In this document: in pieces, positions 45,209 through 47,312 of the stretch
Layout of the letters: each line of letters starts with the position of its first letter
Position numbering within the stretch: position 1 is the stretch's first letter
NCBI GenBank assembly: GCA_021788625.1
Contig: JAJYKL010000024.1
Coordinates: 1-47,312 of the forward strand
DNA length: 47,312 nt
Source: Chloroflexota bacterium
GTDB taxonomy: Bacteria; Chloroflexota; Anaerolineae; J036; Brachytrichaceae
Reading direction: 5' to 3'
The notes under the pieces: generated by a model
Databases searched by the model: none
Seen by the model: only the letters and a program-made list of their open reading frames with translations
Told to the model about the DNA's origin: nothing
Translations under genes and position numbers: made by a program

Positions 45209-45225
45209 GACGACACCCATTGGTC

Positions 45226-45231
45226 ATTATA
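45226..45231 (-). promoter_or_regulatory. -10 element of the antitoxin-toxin pair
   Basis: A consensus TATAAT on the minus strand lies 17 bases before ATG 45208, with only weak -35 candidates. On the plus strand the same bases give TATAAG, which may serve the divergent yqeC gene. Confidence 0.35.
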
Positions 45232-45275
45232 AGCGGGTATATCGTTGGATTGAGAACTATGTGAGTCTGCACGAT

Positions 45276-46082
45276 ATGTCGATCGGTATCACGCTCGGGA
45301 TCGTTCCCGGCGATTGCGTGGCGGTGGTTGGGGCCGGCGGGAAGACGGCGCTGTGCTGGATGCTGGTGCAGCGACTGGCGCAGGATGGACGCGTCGTGTT
45401 CACCACCACCACGCACATTCGCCAACCCGCGCCGGGCGCCTTCGACGTGCTCGTGCTGAGCGGCCAGGAGAGCGGCACCTCCGAGGTGCCGCTCTCCTGG
45501 CCGCCTGATTGGCGCACAGCCTGCGTCGCGGCTGGCATCGCCGGCGACCCCGACGACACGCCGCTGCCCGAGTCTGCCATGCCGGTGGTGCATACCAAGC
45601 TAAAAGGCCTCACCAGCCAGCAAGTCTGCGAGATGCATTCCGCCTTCACCAGCCCTCAATCTTCAATCTCAAGTCTCCAATCTCCAATCACCATTGTCGT
45701 GGAGGCCGACGGCGCGCGCGGGTTGTGGCTGAAGGCGCCGGCCGAAAACGAGCCGGTCATCCCGCCGTGCGCGACGGTCGTGTGCGTGCTGGCGAACCTG
45801 CAGGCACTGGGCCGGCCGCTGGACGGTCGTGTGGCGCACCGCCCGGAGCGCATCGCCGCGCTCGCCGGCACCGCCGAGGGTCAGCTCATCACACCTCGAG
45901 TACTCGCCGACACACTCTCCCACCCACAGGGTGGCTTGAAAGGCATCCCCCCACAGGCGCGCAAGGTAGCGGTGCTGATGTGGCCGGCCGGCCGCCCGGC
46001 GCCGCCCGAGGTTGAGACGATCACCCGCGAGTTAATGGCGCGCGGTTACGACCTGGCCGTCACGTGGGAACGCGCCGGCTAA
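45276..46082 (+). CDS. yqeC: Selenium cofactor biosynthesis protein YqeC-like NTPase
   Basis: 268 residues from ATG 45276; a GTG at 45261 is an alternative. P-loop VVAVVGAGGKTALCW-like sequence near residue 15, VVFTTTTHIRQP, VVEADGARGLWLKAPAENEP, and AHRPERIAALAG are the hallmarks of the YqeC family, which is linked to selenium-dependent molybdenum hydroxylases. Neither selenophosphate synthase nor a molybdenum hydroxylase is in the window. Within the protein, SPQSSISSLQSP is encoded by a low-complexity repeat (45653-45692) inserted in frame between QQVCEMHSAFT and ITIVVEADGA. Confidence 0.85.
   Translation: MSIGITLGIVPGDCVAVVGAGGKTALCWMLVQRLAQDGRVVFTTTTHIRQPAPGAFDVLVLSGQESGTSEVPLSWPPDWRTACVAAGIAGDPDDTPLPESAMPVVHTKLKGLTSQQVCEMHSAFTSPQSSISSLQSPITIVVEADGARGLWLKAPAENEPVIPPCATVVCVLANLQALGRPLDGRVAHRPERIAALAGTAEGQLITPRVLADTLSHPQGGLKGIPPQARKVAVLMWPAGRPAPPEVETITRELMARGYDLAVTWERAG
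45653..45692. repeat. CAATCTTCAATCTCAAG-type low-complexity repeat inside yqeC
   Basis: An imperfect run of CAATCTC/CAATCTT units (CTCAATCTTCAATCTCAAG, then TCTCCAATCTCCAATCACC). The same motif on the other strand (GATTGGAGATTGAAG) ends the oxidoreductase gene at 36695-36710. It keeps the frame and lies just before the conserved VVEADGA motif. Confidence 0.7.
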
Positions 46083-46461
46083 TGACGTCGCAGGCGCATC
46101 CGTCCCTCCACCATCCCGCCGAACCATCTTTCGCCCCGCCTAAAAAGTGAGCAGGAGACAAGGTGACAGGTGACGCGGGAGACGCATTTCATTTTGTCTC
46201 CCGCGCATAACGGACGATGGCACCCGGCTCCAGAAACCCGGTTTCTCAGGTCAGGGTCACTGCTTGGGCTCGGCGACCTAGAAACCGGGTTTCTTCCACC
46301 CCAATCCTATTTTCTGGGTGAGTCCTGAGCTTGTCGAAGGATCGAACCAGTGGTCCTTGGTCTAGGGTCCTTGGTCGGCGACTAGCGGTCCGCGGTCGGC
46401 GGTCTACGGTCTACGGTCGTCCGTCGTCCGTCATCCGTCGCTCCACGGTACGACAGACGGC
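46083..46461. repeat. Repeat-rich intergenic region, no gene
   Basis: This 379-bp spacer holds, in order: a GAGACAAGGTGACAGGTGAC run (46155-46174); a 10-bp hairpin (CGCGGGAGAC 46174-46183, partner 46196-46205); palindrome AGAAACCCGGTTTCT (46232-46246) with its reverse complement at 46280-46294; a copy of the GH2-gene repeat core CCTGAGCTTGTCGAAGG (46324-46340); and a low-complexity GGTCC/GGTCG series (46348-46444). No reading frame here looks coding. The genes on both sides converge on it. Confidence 0.75.
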
Positions 46462-47312
46462 TTACCCGGCTACCTCGTGCATGTCAGTCAGCAGGCGATC
46501 CACCTCGTCGCTGGTGTTGTAGTGCGCCAGGCCGATACGCAGCATGCCGCCCGTCCCTTCCACGCCCAGCCGCTCCGAGAGGTTCAGGGCATAGTAGTTG
46601 CCCGACCACACGCAGATACCCCGGCTGGCCAGGTAACGCGCGGTGTCGTCGGGGTGCTGGCCGTCCACGCGGATGACGAAGGTGCCAACACGCTCGTCCA
46701 GCCGCTGCGGGTCGGCGATGCCGTACAGCCTCGCCCGCTTGAGCGACAGCAGCCCGTCCAGCATGCGCGCCTTGAGTTCGCCTTCGTAGGCGTGGATTGC
46801 ACGCATGGCGGCGTGCAGCGTGGCCGAGCGGGCCGAGCGGAAAGAGTTGCCCTGGCTGTCACCATAAGCCTGGCCCAGCCACTCCAGGTACTGCATCGTG
46901 CCGACCAGGCCGGCCATGGATTCGTGGCTCTGCGTGCCCGTCTCGAACTTGCTGGGCAGCGCGCTATCAGCCGGGCGCACCTTGTAGGCGGGCAGCGCCT
47001 CCAGCAGCTCCCGTCGGCCGTAGAGCGTGCCCAGGTGCGGGGCGAAAAACTTGTACGGCGAGCAAACCAGGAAGTCGGTCCCCAGGTCCTGCACGTCGAT
47101 GGGCCCGTGCGGGGCGTAGTGCACCGCGTCGACGTAGGTGAGTGCGCCCGCCGCGTGGGCCATCGAGAGAATCTTCTTCAGCGGGTTGATCGTGCCCGTC
47201 GCGTTCGAGGCGTAGCCTACCGCCACCAGGCGCGTGCGGCCGTTTAGGTAACGCTCGAAGTCGCTTAAGTTCAGCGTGCAATCCGCCGGGTCCACGTCCA
47301 CCAAGATCGGAA
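46462..47312 (-). CDS. Cysteine desulfurase-like class V aminotransferase (5' end cut by window edge)
   Basis: At least 280 residues; the frame is open to the right edge, so the N-terminus is missing. The PLP region reads TRLVAVGYASNATGTINPLK, ALTYVDAVHYAPHGPIDVQD, and CSPYKFFAPHLGTLYGRREL with the Schiff-base lysine. The C-terminal domain ends in HNTSDEV-like HYNTSDEVDRLLTDM. This fits the group of SufS/NifS-related proteins without the active-site Cys loop signature (TIGR01976-like), whose substrate is not known. Because it converges on yqeC across the repeat region, a joint selenium or sulfur role is possible but not shown. Confidence 0.85.
   Translation of the reverse strand, partial: PILVDVDPADCTLNLSDFERYLNGRTRLVAVGYASNATGTINPLKKILSMAHAAGALTYVDAVHYAPHGPIDVQDLGTDFLVCSPYKFFAPHLGTLYGRRELLEALPAYKVRPADSALPSKFETGTQSHESMAGLVGTMQYLEWLGQAYGDSQGNSFRSARSATLHAAMRAIHAYEGELKARMLDGLLSLKRARLYGIADPQRLDERVGTFVIRVDGQHPDDTARYLASRGICVWSGNYYALNLSERLGVEGTGGMLRIGLAHYNTSDEVDRLLTDMHEVAG

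Noticed and set aside
45180..45275. N-terminal extension of YqeC
   Set aside because: It overlaps the divergent antitoxin start and promoter and has no family similarity; the conserved protein begins near ATG 45276.
46477..47247. 256-codon open frame on the plus strand
   Set aside because: Antisense to the aminotransferase gene, which carries a clear PLP site.

Overview
The window looks like a piece of a mesophilic, moderately GC-rich member of the Chloroflexota (Anaerolineae-like). This is inferred from gene content and style; there is no rRNA or other marker to prove it. Supporting signs are: very large polytopic membrane proteins of the 6-pyruvoyl-tetrahydropterin-synthase-related / GT-C type, several Gfo/Idh/MocA oxidoreductases and sugar-type TIM barrels, cytoplasmic GH2 enzymes, a DnaE2-type polymerase, a CIRCE-controlled groES-groEL operon, and many short palindromic or low-complexity interspersed repeats. 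Both ends cut through genes, so this is probably a whole contig; its last nine bases match the start of a common Illumina adapter.

Layout. 1-9705: four large membrane proteins (two minus-strand, two in a plus-strand operon) that probably build or modify surface glycans or glycolipids, plus an endonuclease IV-like gene at the end of the plus operon. 9805-12387: a P-type cation ATPase. 12560-14450: pyrG (CTP synthase) behind a leader that ends in a strong intrinsic terminator, a candidate attenuator. 14569-23003: a sugar module with a GH2 enzyme carrying in-frame 39-bp repeats, a Gfo/Idh/MocA oxidoreductase, a GH2 enzyme fused to a C-terminal GNAT acetyltransferase, and a divergent SGNH/SASA acetylesterase. 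The last two share a control region with an array of short palindromes. 23198-25186: a YwqG-like protein, an HNH-type lipoprotein and a degenerate Uma2 protein. 25187-27476: groESL with promoter, CIRCE and terminator. 27691-32342: a secreted SH3 protein, a MATE-like transporter and a permease/DUF1980 pair. 32382-36707: a second sugar-type module (unrecognised TIM-barrel-like protein, nitrilase, sugar isomerase, Gfo/Idh/MocA oxidoreductase). 36711-41043: a minus-strand run of dnaE2, a YciI-like gene and a class II glutamine amidotransferase. 41090-46082: small accessory genes, several of them decaying (a frameshifted NUDIX gene, a PIN toxin with an internal stop), plus a cyclodeaminase-like protein, a GH172 (DUF2961) enzyme and YqeC. 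46083-46461: a repeat-rich spacer. 46462-end: a cysteine-desulfurase-like aminotransferase cut by the window edge.

How the parts fit. The GH2/GNAT/acetylesterase group and the 32-37 kb module read as cytoplasmic carbohydrate-processing sets without a linked transporter. The GH2-GNAT fusion paired with a divergent acetylesterase is the most unusual arrangement: one protein may cleave a glycoside and acetylate something, while its neighbour removes acetyl groups. The clearest regulatory signals are the pyrG leader terminator, the CIRCE element ahead of groES, and the palindrome array ahead of the GH2-GNAT/esterase pair. Interspersed repeats have entered the reading frames of at least two genes (a GH2 and yqeC) without breaking them. 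No CRISPR array, transposase, integrase, phage gene, tRNA or rRNA was seen.
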